A DNA stretch of 56,411 bases from SCGC-AAA076-P13 sp964613455 (lineage in GTDB: Bacteria > Pseudomonadota > Gammaproteobacteria > Magnimaribacterales > D2472): contig CAZTGS010000005.1 in NCBI GenBank assembly GCA_964613455.1, positions 1 to 56,411 of the forward strand, read 5' to 3'. Positions 24,918-33,233 of this stretch are shown here, one piece after another; position 1 is the first letter of the stretch; each line of letters opens with the position of its first letter. A program made the translations under genes and the position numbers. Below the pieces are notes generated by a model. The model did no database searches, was not told where the DNA came from, and saw only the letters and a list, made by a program, of their open reading frames with translations.

Positions 24918-25922
24918 ATGAAAACTTTAGGAATTGAAACATCTTGTGACGAAACGGCAATAGCTGTGTTTGATAGCGAGCAAGGAATTATTGGAGAATC
25001 TGTATATAGCCAGATAAAAATGCATGCAGAATACGGCGGAGTAGTTCCAGAACTAGCCTCAAGAGATCACTGTGTGAAAATCGTTCAAGTCTTAGAGGAT
25101 GCTCTTGGTGATATAGATTTAAGTACTATCGATCAAGTTGCATATACCTCAGGACCCGGTTTATTAGGCGCTTTATTGATAGGAGAGAGTTTTGCTCAAG
25201 GTCTTGCCATAGCACTGGACGTCCCTTTAATACCAATCAATCATTTAGAAGGGCATCTCATGTCTCCAATAATGGAATTTCCTGAGATTGCTGTTCCTTA
25301 TGTATCCTTATTAGTTAGTGGCGGTCACAGCATGATTGTGGACGTTAAGGACAGAGGAGAATATGAAATATTAGGCCAATCCCAAGACGATGCTGTTGGT
25401 GAGGCATTTGATAAAGTAGGTAAGCTTCTAGGCCTTCCTTATCCAGGCGGACCTCATATAGAAACATTGGCTGTAAACGGAAATCCAAAAGCTTTTGATT
25501 TCCCAAGACCTATGATGCATAGCGATAATCTTGATCTAAGCTTTAGTGGATTAAAAACATCTGTTTTATATAAAGTAAGAGACATAGAAGATTTAAACGA
25601 TCAGGTTAAAGCAGATATTGCAGCTTCATTTCAGCAAGCTGTTATTGACGTACTTACAAAGAAGATAAAAAAAGCTATTGAGCTAACAGGCAGAGGCGAT
25701 GTGATTATTGCTGGAGGAGTGGCAGCTAACAAAGCTCTTCGATCTGCTATAAAAGAATTAGAAAACTCTATGGGAATTAAAGTTTATTATCCGGACCTTA
25801 AGTACTGCGGTGATAATGCAGCTATGATTGCATTCGTTGGATCTTTAAGATCTTCTGATAAAATTGTAAACATTGGATCATCGGTTAGAGCTAGATGGCC
25901 ATTAAACGAACTATCAAAATGA
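24918..25922 (+). CDS. tsaD: tRNA N6-threonylcarbamoyladenosine transferase TsaD
   Basis: Catalytic subunit that attaches the threonylcarbamoyl group to A37 of ANN-reading tRNAs. From the ATG at 24918 it has 334 residues: MKTLGIETSCDETAIAVFD start, YGGVVPELASRDH, metal-binding His109 and His113 in INHLEGH, SGGHSMI, FSGLKTSVLY and GGVAANKALR. A TTG eight codons upstream keeps the frame open, but the family starts at this methionine. It overlaps folB by 4 bases. Partners TsaB, TsaE and TsaC are not in the window. Confidence 0.96.
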   Translation: MKTLGIETSCDETAIAVFDSEQGIIGESVYSQIKMHAEYGGVVPELASRDHCVKIVQVLEDALGDIDLSTIDQVAYTSGPGLLGALLIGESFAQGLAIALDVPLIPINHLEGHLMSPIMEFPEIAVPYVSLLVSGGHSMIVDVKDRGEYEILGQSQDDAVGEAFDKVGKLLGLPYPGGPHIETLAVNGNPKAFDFPRPMMHSDNLDLSFSGLKTSVLYKVRDIEDLNDQVKADIAASFQQAVIDVLTKKIKKAIELTGRGDVIIAGGVAANKALRSAIKELENSMGIKVYYPDLKYCGDNAAMIAFVGSLRSSDKIVNIGSSVRARWPLNELSK

Positions 25923-26266
25923 AAGATATTATTTATATAAAAGATTTACGCGTCGAAACCATCATAGGAATCTTTGACTGGGAAAGAAAAGTAAAACAAG
26001 AAGTATCCATTGATATGGAATTTCCTTTTGACTGCCAAAGGGCAGCTGCAACTGATTCCATTGAAGATACCATCGACTATAAGGCTATTTGCAAAGGTGT
26101 GATTAAATTTGTTGAAGATTCATCTTTCCAGCTCCAAGAATCACTTGCTGAAGGCATTGCAGCTCTTGTGAAGGACGATTATGGAGTTGAGTCAATAAAG
26201 CTTAGAGTGTCTAAGCCAGGAGCTCTAAGAGGCGCAAAAGACGTTGGCTTGGTTATTCATAGATAA
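25919..26266 (+). CDS. folB: Dihydroneopterin aldolase FolB
   Basis: Cleaves dihydroneopterin to 6-hydroxymethyl-dihydropterin in folate synthesis. From the ATG at 25919 it has 115 residues: IYIKDLRVETIIGIFDWERKVKQ, DTIDYKAICKGV (with the catalytic-site tyrosine), SFQLQESLAEGIA and the C-terminal VSKPGALRGAKDVGLVIHR. ATGA overlap with tsaD fixes the start. tsaD-folB-folK is common in gammaproteobacteria. Confidence 0.95.
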   Translation: MKDIIYIKDLRVETIIGIFDWERKVKQEVSIDMEFPFDCQRAAATDSIEDTIDYKAICKGVIKFVEDSSFQLQESLAEGIAALVKDDYGVESIKLRVSKPGALRGAKDVGLVIHR

Positions 26267-26640
26267 TGAAATTCTATCTCTCCCTAGGCAGTAATATTAA
26301 TGCAGAAGCAAATATTATTCTTGCTATAGAAAAACTTCAAAAAATATTAGATAACAGCGAATATTCGTCTGTACATCAGACCAAAGCAGAAGGATTCGAA
26401 GGTGACGATTTTTTAAATCTTGTTGTGTCTGGAGATAGCAGCCTATCTTTTGATGAGCTTAATAAAAAACTAAAAGGTATTGAGGATGAGTCAGGCAGAA
26501 ATAGAGATGCTCCAAAATTTAGTGCCAGAACTCTTGATATAGATATAGTTCTTCAAATAGATGATGAAGAAATTATATTTGAGAGTGATGAAGTAGCTAA
26601 ATACTCATTTGTCTCAGAGCCTTTAAAAGAACTTATTTAA
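26266..26640 (+). CDS. folK: Short 6-hydroxymethyl-dihydropterin pyrophosphokinase FolK
   Basis: Transfers pyrophosphate from ATP to hydroxymethyl-dihydropterin. Key elements are present: LSLGSN (5-10), FLNLVVSG, and EDESGRNRDAPKFSARTLDIDI with Arg78/Arg80, Arg88 and the Mg-binding Asp91 and Asp93. It has only 124 residues against about 160 in the family: the segment with the PHPR-x-x-x-RAFVLxPL pattern is replaced by a shorter DEVAKYSFVSEPLKELI. It overlaps folB by one base and ends overlapping the opposing kinase gene by 8 bases. Either a compact active form or one of two FolK paralogues. Confidence 0.85.
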   Translation: MKFYLSLGSNINAEANIILAIEKLQKILDNSEYSSVHQTKAEGFEGDDFLNLVVSGDSSLSFDELNKKLKGIEDESGRNRDAPKFSARTLDIDIVLQIDDEEIIFESDEVAKYSFVSEPLKELI

Positions 26641-27694
26641 AGTTATTTTCTACTATTGACCAAGCACCTTCGGAGAGAGGGTATACCTTCATACCTCTTT
26701 CCTCCGCATGTTTATTTGCTGCTGTTCCATCTCTTACTCTTCCAAGAATCCCCTGACAAATAGCAGCTACCTTAAATATGTTAAATGCCATATAGTATTC
26801 CCAGTTTTCAGAAAGGTCCTGACCAGTAGCTTCAGAGTACATATCTCTATACTCAATTTCATTTGGAACACCAAGTTCTTTAAGTTTTGGATAGTCATAA
26901 AAGATAGGCTCTGTTCGCCAAGTTAAGCAATGATAACTAAAGTCAGCAACAGGATGTCCTAAAGTAGAAAGTTCCCAATCAAGAACACCTATAACCTCAT
27001 TATTTTTATAGATCATATTATCCAAACGAAAATCTCCGTGGACAATTGATGTCGCATTATCATTTGGAATATTTTTTGGAAGCCACTCTATTAAGTTATT
27101 CATAGCTTCAATATTATCTGTTTCAGATGCTCTGTATTGTCTAGACCATCTTTCAATTTGTCTCCCAACATAGTTATCTGGTTTGCCGTAATCTTCTAAA
27201 CCTACTTTTTTATAATCAACGCTATGAAGTGCTGCAAGTGTCTTATTTTTATTCTGATAAACCTTGATTCTATCTTCCTTTGAAATACTAGGTATCATCG
27301 GATCCCAGAATATATTTCCATCCAAGCAATCCATAACAAAAAAAGCAGTTCCAGCAACATCATCATCTTCGCAAAGACCGTATGTTTTTGGAACAGGAAC
27401 ATCAGTTTCATAAAGAGCTGTTATCACTTTGTATTCTCTATCAACCGCATGAGCTGATTGAAGTAACTTTCCTGGAGGCTTTCTTCTTAAAACAAGATCT
27501 TTGCCTTCAGTAGTAATTTTATAGGTTGGGTTTGATTGTCCGCCTTTAAACTGTTCTATTTTCTTAATTGCTCCAGCACCTGGGACATGTGCATCAATCC
27601 ATGGCTGTAATTTAAAAGCATCTATTTTAAGATTCTCAGCAACCTCTTTTGTACCAGAAAACATCTCATCGCGTAAATTTTCACTTAGACTCAT
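26633..27694 (-). CDS. ACAD10/11-like phosphotransferase (APH fold kinase)
   Basis: A 353-residue soluble protein-kinase-like enzyme: an N-lobe with IEQFKGGQSNPTYKIT and LVLRRKPPGKLLQSAHAVDREYKV, then the catalytic loop SIVHGDFRLDNMIY and the metal site GVLDWELSTLGHPVADFSY. It resembles the N-terminal kinase domain of ACAD10/ACAD11, which phosphorylates 4-hydroxyacyl groups for fatty-acid breakdown; many bacteria have it as a stand-alone gene. The substrate here is not proven and no acyl-CoA dehydrogenase lies beside it. It is the last gene of the lptD unit and overlaps folM by 4 bases. Confidence 0.85.
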   Translation of the reverse strand: MSLSENLRDEMFSGTKEVAENLKIDAFKLQPWIDAHVPGAGAIKKIEQFKGGQSNPTYKITTEGKDLVLRRKPPGKLLQSAHAVDREYKVITALYETDVPVPKTYGLCEDDDVAGTAFFVMDCLDGNIFWDPMIPSISKEDRIKVYQNKNKTLAALHSVDYKKVGLEDYGKPDNYVGRQIERWSRQYRASETDNIEAMNNLIEWLPKNIPNDNATSIVHGDFRLDNMIYKNNEVIGVLDWELSTLGHPVADFSYHCLTWRTEPIFYDYPKLKELGVPNEIEYRDMYSEATGQDLSENWEYYMAFNIFKVAAICQGILGRVRDGTAANKHAEERGMKVYPLSEGAWSIVENNFK

Positions 27695-28419
27695 GACAGA
27701 GATCTTCCTCCATCAACTTTTATTGTTTGGCCTGTCATATATTTTGCACCAGCAACAAATTTCACTGCCTGAGCAATATCTTTTTCAGACCCCATTCTTT
27801 TAAGGGGAATATTGGAGACAACTTTCTCTTTTTGTTCATCAGTCCATTCAACACCTGGTGGTTCAAGCATTGCTCCGGGAGCAATAGCATTAACAGTAAT
27901 ATTAGGAGCTAATTCCCTTGCCAAACCTTTAGTAATAGACTCAAGTCCGGCCTTAGCTGCTGAATATATAGAGTAATTGGCTACTCCCTTACTTAGATTG
28001 GTATCAGTAATATTTACAATAGATCCGTTAGACTCTTTTAATTTATCTTTAAGACCGCTAATTAAAAATAGAGGACCTTTTAGATTTGATCCCACTAACT
28101 TCATCCAATGCTCATCTGATATTTCATCGATAGGAGTAGGATAAAAAGTAGATGCATTATTCACAAGAATATCAATAGTATCAAAAAGGTTTTTACTTTC
28201 TTCTACGAGCCTTGTTACTTCGCTATCTATGTCTAGGTTAGCTTGAACGATTTTTGCAGTCTCAGGATTCTTAGAATTGATATGGTCTGCAAGTTTCTGA
28301 GCATCATCTTTTGATGAATTATAGTGAATGATAATATTCCAGCCCATCTCACAATATGTAAGAGCTATTTCCTTACCAATCCTTTTTGCAGCACCTGTAA
28401 TCAAAATTGTTTTATTCAT
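27691..28419 (-). CDS. folM: SDR oxidoreductase, pteridine reductase (FolM/PTR1) type
   Basis: A 242-residue classical SDR. The nucleotide motif is TGAAKRIGKEIA; the arginine after AK is a mark of the PTR1/FolM branch, as is NNASTFYPTPIDEI. The catalytic residues are in NITDTNLSKGVANYSIYSAAKAG (Y and K spaced YxxxK). FolM reduces dihydromonapterin or dihydrobiopterin and can back up dihydrofolate reductase. folB and folK lie close by on the other strand, which fits a pterin role. FabG-type activity cannot be excluded. It overlaps both neighbours by 4 bases. Confidence 0.8.
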   Translation of the reverse strand: MNKTILITGAAKRIGKEIALTYCEMGWNIIIHYNSSKDDAQKLADHINSKNPETAKIVQANLDIDSEVTRLVEESKNLFDTIDILVNNASTFYPTPIDEISDEHWMKLVGSNLKGPLFLISGLKDKLKESNGSIVNITDTNLSKGVANYSIYSAAKAGLESITKGLARELAPNITVNAIAPGAMLEPPGVEWTDEQKEKVVSNIPLKRMGSEKDIAQAVKFVAGAKYMTGQTIKVDGGRSLS

Positions 28420-29435
28420 CGGCTTTCTTTTATAACTTGTTTGAGTAGTTTAATCTTTTCTTCTTCAATTTGCTCCTTTGAAATATTTGCTAGTACAGAA
28501 AAATCTGTCTTCTTCATTCCGCACAATAATTTGAGAATCATTTTTTTTGTATCTTTAAGTTGAGGGAGAGAGGCAAGACGCTTAATTAAATCTTCACTTC
28601 GTTCAAATCTGACTTCTTGTAGGACTTTTATGAGAACATCTTCATTAGAGTCATTGGTAACTAATGACAACGTTCTAAGCGTCTGCGATGCTTTAATAAA
28701 AGTATTAGACATGGGCAGGTTACCGCCCAAAAGAAAATCATTATTTATTTGAAGTTCTGCCCATCTAACATAGATGTCATTGGATGAATCACATTTAGTT
28801 TTTACAAGTTCTTTAAAATAAAATTTATGTATTTTAAATTCGACAAGAGTCTCAAAATAAATATTTGGATTATTTGAACCTAGAGCTCTTTCAGTTTCTG
28901 TCCATATTCTATTTTCTGAAAGCTTACCAATTTCACCAGAATCAACAATTTGCCTTAAAAGTTCTTTGGTTTCATCTGTAATCGTGAAATCCTGCAAATG
29001 TTCATAGGTTCTGAATCTAGCCAATCTGATAGCTCTGAGGGGGTCCTCAGAGAAAGCATCTGAAACATGCCTAAAGATTTTATTTTTAATATCATCAACA
29101 CCGTTAAAAGGATCAATAAGATTTCCTGAGGCATCTTTAGCAATAGCATTAATAGTAAAATCTCTTCTTGAAAGATCTTCTTCCAGAGTAACCTCTTTAC
29201 CAAAATAAAAATTAAAACCGTGATAGCCGTGTCCGGTCTTTCTTTCGGTTCTTGCTAATGCGTATTCTTCCTTGGTTTCTGGATGAAGAAAAACTGGAAA
29301 GTCTTTTCCAATAGGTTTAAAACCCTTACTGGCCATTTCCTCTGGCGATGAGCCTACAACAACCCAATCTTTGTCTTTAGCTTCTTTTTCTAAGAGGGCA
29401 TCTCGAACAGCTCCTCCTACTTCGTAAATTTTCAT
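28416..29435 (-). CDS. cca: CCA-adding tRNA nucleotidyltransferase (short form without HD domain)
   Basis: Adds or repairs the CCA end of tRNAs. Nucleotidyltransferase motifs are EVGGAVRDALL, DKDWVVVG with the metal-binding Asp21 and Asp23, EDLSRRDFTINAIA and EDPLRAIRLARFRTY. The enteric enzyme has 412 residues including a C-terminal HD phosphohydrolase domain; this one has 339 and I see no HD motif, so that domain is missing. Both tRNAs in the window already encode CCA, so the role may be mainly repair. It lies between apaH and folM, with 4-base overlaps. Confidence 0.93.
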   Translation of the reverse strand: MKIYEVGGAVRDALLEKEAKDKDWVVVGSSPEEMASKGFKPIGKDFPVFLHPETKEEYALARTERKTGHGYHGFNFYFGKEVTLEEDLSRRDFTINAIAKDASGNLIDPFNGVDDIKNKIFRHVSDAFSEDPLRAIRLARFRTYEHLQDFTITDETKELLRQIVDSGEIGKLSENRIWTETERALGSNNPNIYFETLVEFKIHKFYFKELVKTKCDSSNDIYVRWAELQINNDFLLGGNLPMSNTFIKASQTLRTLSLVTNDSNEDVLIKVLQEVRFERSEDLIKRLASLPQLKDTKKMILKLLCGMKKTDFSVLANISKEQIEEEKIKLLKQVIKESR

Positions 29436-30238
29436 GATTTCTTAACTTGAAATAACTTCTTATCTTCTAATCTTATAGCTGTGAGATTATTTCCCCAAAC
29501 ACAGCCGGTATCAACACCAATTATATTATCTAGTTTAGTTTTTCCTTCAAGTGCTGCCCAGTGACCAAAAATAATATATTCATCTTTTTTAAGGTTTTTT
29601 ACTGTTTGATCAAACCATGGAATATGTCCTTTTTCTGCTTTGTTCTTTTTTGCTTTTAATTTTAAAGAGCCGTCTTTGCCAAGGAATCTCATTCGTGTGA
29701 AGTAATTGATGATAGTTCTTAATCTTTTATAACCTGTTAATTTTGAATTCCATACTTTAGGCGTATCACCCCATATGTTTTCCAAAACATTAAATGAATC
29801 CTCTTTTAGTCCCACCTGAACTTCTTTTGATAACTTCTTAGCTAATCTTGTATCCCAAAGATAAGGTATGCCAGCATGAGAGATCCAGAAGGTTTCTTTA
29901 GTTTCTTTGATTTTAATCTCTAGTAACAAAGGCAGTTTCTTTAACCAAGAATGATACTTTTTAATATTCTTAGACTCTAAAACCTTCTTTAGTGATTTAT
30001 TTTTACCTTGATGCTCTATTAGGTATAGCAAATAAAAATCATGATTACCTAAAACAGCTTTTATAGATTTCTTATTTTGAATACAGAATTCCATAACCTC
30101 CAAAGACTGGTCCCCTCTGTTAACAAGATCACCTGCAAAAATTAATTTATCCTTATTAGGATCAAATTTAATTTTCTTTATTAAAATCATGAGCTCTTCG
30201 AAGCATCCTTGGAGGTCCCCAATCACATAATGAGCCAT
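29432..30238 (-). CDS. apaH: Symmetrical bis(5'-nucleosyl)-tetraphosphatase ApaH
   Basis: Splits Ap4A into two ADP. The 268-residue protein has the metallophosphatase signatures GDLQGCFEEL, FAGDLVNRGDQSLEV, VLGNHDFYLL and SHAGIPY, and the C-terminal IFGHWAALEG with GVDTGCVWG. It follows rsmA directly (1-base overlap). In enterics apaG lies between rsmA and apaH; it is absent here. Confidence 0.96.
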   Translation of the reverse strand: MAHYVIGDLQGCFEELMILIKKIKFDPNKDKLIFAGDLVNRGDQSLEVMEFCIQNKKSIKAVLGNHDFYLLYLIEHQGKNKSLKKVLESKNIKKYHSWLKKLPLLLEIKIKETKETFWISHAGIPYLWDTRLAKKLSKEVQVGLKEDSFNVLENIWGDTPKVWNSKLTGYKRLRTIINYFTRMRFLGKDGSLKLKAKKNKAEKGHIPWFDQTVKNLKKDEYIIFGHWAALEGKTKLDNIIGVDTGCVWGNNLTAIRLEDKKLFQVKKS

Positions 30239-31008
30239 TATTCTTTATAAGCCTTGGCTAGTTTTAGATAATCTACCAGCGGAATTTCTTCAGGCCTTAA
30301 ATTATTATCAATTCCTAACGAATCCCAATCAAAAGATTGTTTTTTTAAATTATTTCTAATATTTTTTCTTCTAGAACCAAAAGATAGATCTACTACCTTA
30401 TAGAGATTGCTCTTTGTTGCCGCATCAATATTTAATTCGTTGTTTGGAGTCAATCTTATGAAGCTCGATGTTACCTTTGGCTTGATATCAAATGCTTCTG
30501 GAGGAACATCAAATAGAATCTGAGTGTTGAAGAATGCAGATAACTTAATTCCTAACTTGCCCCAATTTTTAGTTGCCACTTCACCACATATCTTTTGTGC
30601 AACTTCTTTTTGAACTAAAAAGTGCATGTCCTGAATTTCATTAACCCAATCTGTAAACATAAGAATTATTTGCGTTGAAATGTTGTAGGGGAGGTTACCT
30701 ATTATTCGATGATGAGTTTCGTTAAGAAAATCTAAAGGTGTTTTTAAAATATTACCGTGTATAAAATCAAAATTACCTGGACCTCTAAATTCAGAAGATA
30801 AGAAATCAATATTTTTCTTATCTACATCAATAGCCTTAATATTAACTCCCTCTTTATTTACAGTATTTGTTAGCGCTCCCATTCCTGGACCTATTTCTAA
30901 AATATGATTACCTTTTTGCGGAGATATAGCCTGACCCATCTCAAAAATAATAGCTGGATCTGATAGATAATTTTGGCCAAGTTTTCTTCTAATATCTCTA
31001 TCGTTCAT
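30238..31008 (-). CDS. rsmA: 16S rRNA dimethyladenosine transferase RsmA (KsgA)
   Basis: Dimethylates A1518 and A1519 of 16S rRNA. At 256 residues (E. coli 273) it carries the N-terminal RRKLGQNYLSDPAII, the SAM motif LEIGPGMGALT, the target-base motif IGNLPYNIST and FDVPPEAFDIKPKVTSSFIRL. It shares one base with pdxA and one with apaH, in the conserved lptD-surA-pdxA-rsmA-apaH order. Confidence 0.97.
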   Translation of the reverse strand: MNDRDIRRKLGQNYLSDPAIIFEMGQAISPQKGNHILEIGPGMGALTNTVNKEGVNIKAIDVDKKNIDFLSSEFRGPGNFDFIHGNILKTPLDFLNETHHRIIGNLPYNISTQIILMFTDWVNEIQDMHFLVQKEVAQKICGEVATKNWGKLGIKLSAFFNTQILFDVPPEAFDIKPKVTSSFIRLTPNNELNIDAATKSNLYKVVDLSFGSRRKNIRNNLKKQSFDWDSLGIDNNLRPEEIPLVDYLKLAKAYKE

Positions 31009-31988
31009 TAGATAATCTTCTTAGCAGTTCTTATAGCTTCTTTTAAAGATGAGGTATCAGCCCTGCCTGAACCGGCAATATCTAGAGCAACCCCATGATC
31101 AACTGATGTTCTTATAATAGGTACTCCAAGAGTTATATTAACTGAATTACCAAAGCTAAGTGCCTTCAATACAGGCAAGACTTGGTCATGATACATTCCA
31201 AGATAAGCGTCTGTTTCTTTAAGTAGTTTTTTTGTAAAAGCTGTATCTGCCGACATAGGCATAGAAACATTAATTTTTTTCTTTCTCAATTCTTTTACAG
31301 CAGGAATAAGTATATTTTTTTCTTCATCACCTATTTTTCCTCCTTCACCGGCATGAGGATTTAGCCCTAATAACTTTATTCTAGGATTTTTAACCTTGAA
31401 CTTTTTCTTTAACTCATTATTTAAAATAGTTACTTTATTAATGATTAACTCTTTTGTAATTAACTTTGGAACTTTCTTTAACGGAACGTGTGTTGTTGCT
31501 ATGGCAACTTTGAGTGCAGAAGATCCTAATACCATCAAAACATCTTCACTTTTTGTAAGTTTTTGAATGTGCTCTGTATGGCCAGAAAAATTACTTTTAA
31601 ATGAAATTACATTTTCTTTACTGATTGGGCCAGTTACCAATGCCACATTCTTTTTATTGATAGCTTCATTAATCCCATAATTAAGGTTATCTAAAACATA
31701 GGAAGCATTTGATTTATATAATTTCCCATATCCAGTATTCGAACACTTAGAAATACTAATAATCTGCAATATACCTTTTTTATTAGGATTGGAATTCTCA
31801 ACAGCATCAATAATTTTTATCTTTATTTTTTTATTAAGCGTTTTTGATCTATCCTCAATTAGCTTTGGATCTGTTAGACAAATTATAGGAATACTTATCT
31901 CTTTCCAAAAAGGAGAGTTACATAATTGAATAATTAAATCAGGACCAATGCCTGAAGGTTCGCCTGGTGAGTAGACTATTCTCTTCAA
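31008..31988 (-). CDS. pdxA: 4-hydroxythreonine-4-phosphate dehydrogenase PdxA
   Basis: Oxidises 4-phosphohydroxy-L-threonine in pyridoxal phosphate synthesis. The 326-residue protein starts with YSPGEPSGIGPDLII (family SxGEPAGIGPE), and has metal-ligand histidines in FSGHTEHI, GLNPHAGEGGKIGDEE and AYLGMYHDQVLPVLK, with the TSVDHGVALDIAG ending. It overlaps surA by 4 bases. Confidence 0.96.
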   Translation of the reverse strand: MKRIVYSPGEPSGIGPDLIIQLCNSPFWKEISIPIICLTDPKLIEDRSKTLNKKIKIKIIDAVENSNPNKKGILQIISISKCSNTGYGKLYKSNASYVLDNLNYGINEAINKKNVALVTGPISKENVISFKSNFSGHTEHIQKLTKSEDVLMVLGSSALKVAIATTHVPLKKVPKLITKELIINKVTILNNELKKKFKVKNPRIKLLGLNPHAGEGGKIGDEEKNILIPAVKELRKKKINVSMPMSADTAFTKKLLKETDAYLGMYHDQVLPVLKALSFGNSVNITLGVPIIRTSVDHGVALDIAGSGRADTSSLKEAIRTAKKII

Positions 31989-33226
31989 TCTAATTCTTTT
32001 ATTTCAACAAATGCTTCAGCCCTCATTGATCTCAATGAGTTTTCAAGCTGCTCATCATATTTTCTTGAATATAAAATTTGATATGCTCTATCTTCAATAA
32101 GATCTCGGGTCATGTCCTTATTTCTTGTTTCAAGCACTTCAAGAAAATGGAAACCAAATTGAGTTTGAAAAACATCGGAAACCTTGCCTATTTCAGATTC
32201 AATCATTGTTTTCTCAAATTCGTCTGCAAGAACACCCTTGCCAAGCCAGCCAAGTTCGCCGCCTTTTTTTGCCGATCCTGGATCTTCAGAAAATTCAGAT
32301 GCCAATTCTCCAAAATCTTCACCATCAATAACTCTTAGTCTTATTTCATTAAGCTCTTTTTCTGTATTCTCTTCTGTTCTTATTGCAGAAGGCATCAATA
32401 ATATATGCCTAGATGACCACTGATCCTCATATTGAACGAAATCTCCTCTTTTATCTTCTAACTTTAAGATATAAAAACCAGCACCACTTTTTAGAGGAGA
32501 GGTTACAAAGCCCACAGGTTTAAAATTTATAGCATCAGAAAATAATTTAGGCATAGACTCTGCCTTTCTCCATGGCATAAGCCCTCCATTCTGAGCATTA
32601 CTACTTATAGAGCTTTCTTTCACTATTTTTTCAAAATCTTCTCCATCATCGAGCTTTTTAATAATAGAATCAGCCTGCTTTGCGGTTTCAACTTGAATTT
32701 GCCTAACTAGTAACTCAGGTTCAAGATTAATCAAAGATTCGTCAGTTGCTAAATATGCATCAAATTCTTTTTCTGTAATACCCACTTCAGAGCCAACTCT
32801 TCCTCTCTGAATTCTTTGTATTGTCATTTCTTTTCTAACTTGTTCTCTAAAATCTTCATATGAAGCACCGTCTTCCTGCATGAAAGAAATAAATTCTTGA
32901 AGTTCCATTTTATTATTTCCAGCAATTCTTGAAACAGTACCATTTAATTCGGTATCACTAATTTTTATCCCAGCTCTATCAGCCATCTGTAATTGAAGTT
33001 CCTCAATAATGAGATTTTCAATTATTGCCACTTTCATAACATCCAAAGGGGGTTTAGCGATATTTTGATCATCATATCTTGTTATCATTTCCTGAAGACT
33101 GTTCTTAATTTGAGATTCCATAATCACACCGTCATCAACTATTACAGCAACTCTGTTTAGAATCTCTACTTCTGAGAAAAGATTGATAGATATTGTGAAT
33201 ATTAAGGCTATAGATATTTTTTTCAT
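31985..33226 (-). CDS. surA: Periplasmic chaperone SurA (peptidyl-prolyl isomerase)
   Basis: Escorts outer-membrane proteins, including LptD, through the periplasm. At 413 residues it has a signal peptide (MKKISIALIFTISINLFSEV), an N-terminal chaperone domain starting LNRVAVIVDDGVIMESQI, and two parvulin domains: a divergent one around residues 170-265 and a canonical one (SSRHILLMPS...FSEDPGSAKKGGELGWLGKG) around 275-380. A short C-terminal helix follows. It lies 7 bases after lptD, its best-known client. Confidence 0.96.
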   Translation of the reverse strand: MKKISIALIFTISINLFSEVEILNRVAVIVDDGVIMESQIKNSLQEMITRYDDQNIAKPPLDVMKVAIIENLIIEELQLQMADRAGIKISDTELNGTVSRIAGNNKMELQEFISFMQEDGASYEDFREQVRKEMTIQRIQRGRVGSEVGITEKEFDAYLATDESLINLEPELLVRQIQVETAKQADSIIKKLDDGEDFEKIVKESSISSNAQNGGLMPWRKAESMPKLFSDAINFKPVGFVTSPLKSGAGFYILKLEDKRGDFVQYEDQWSSRHILLMPSAIRTEENTEKELNEIRLRVIDGEDFGELASEFSEDPGSAKKGGELGWLGKGVLADEFEKTMIESEIGKVSDVFQTQFGFHFLEVLETRNKDMTRDLIEDRAYQILYSRKYDEQLENSLRSMRAEAFVEIKELD

Positions 33227-33233
33227 ATTTAGG

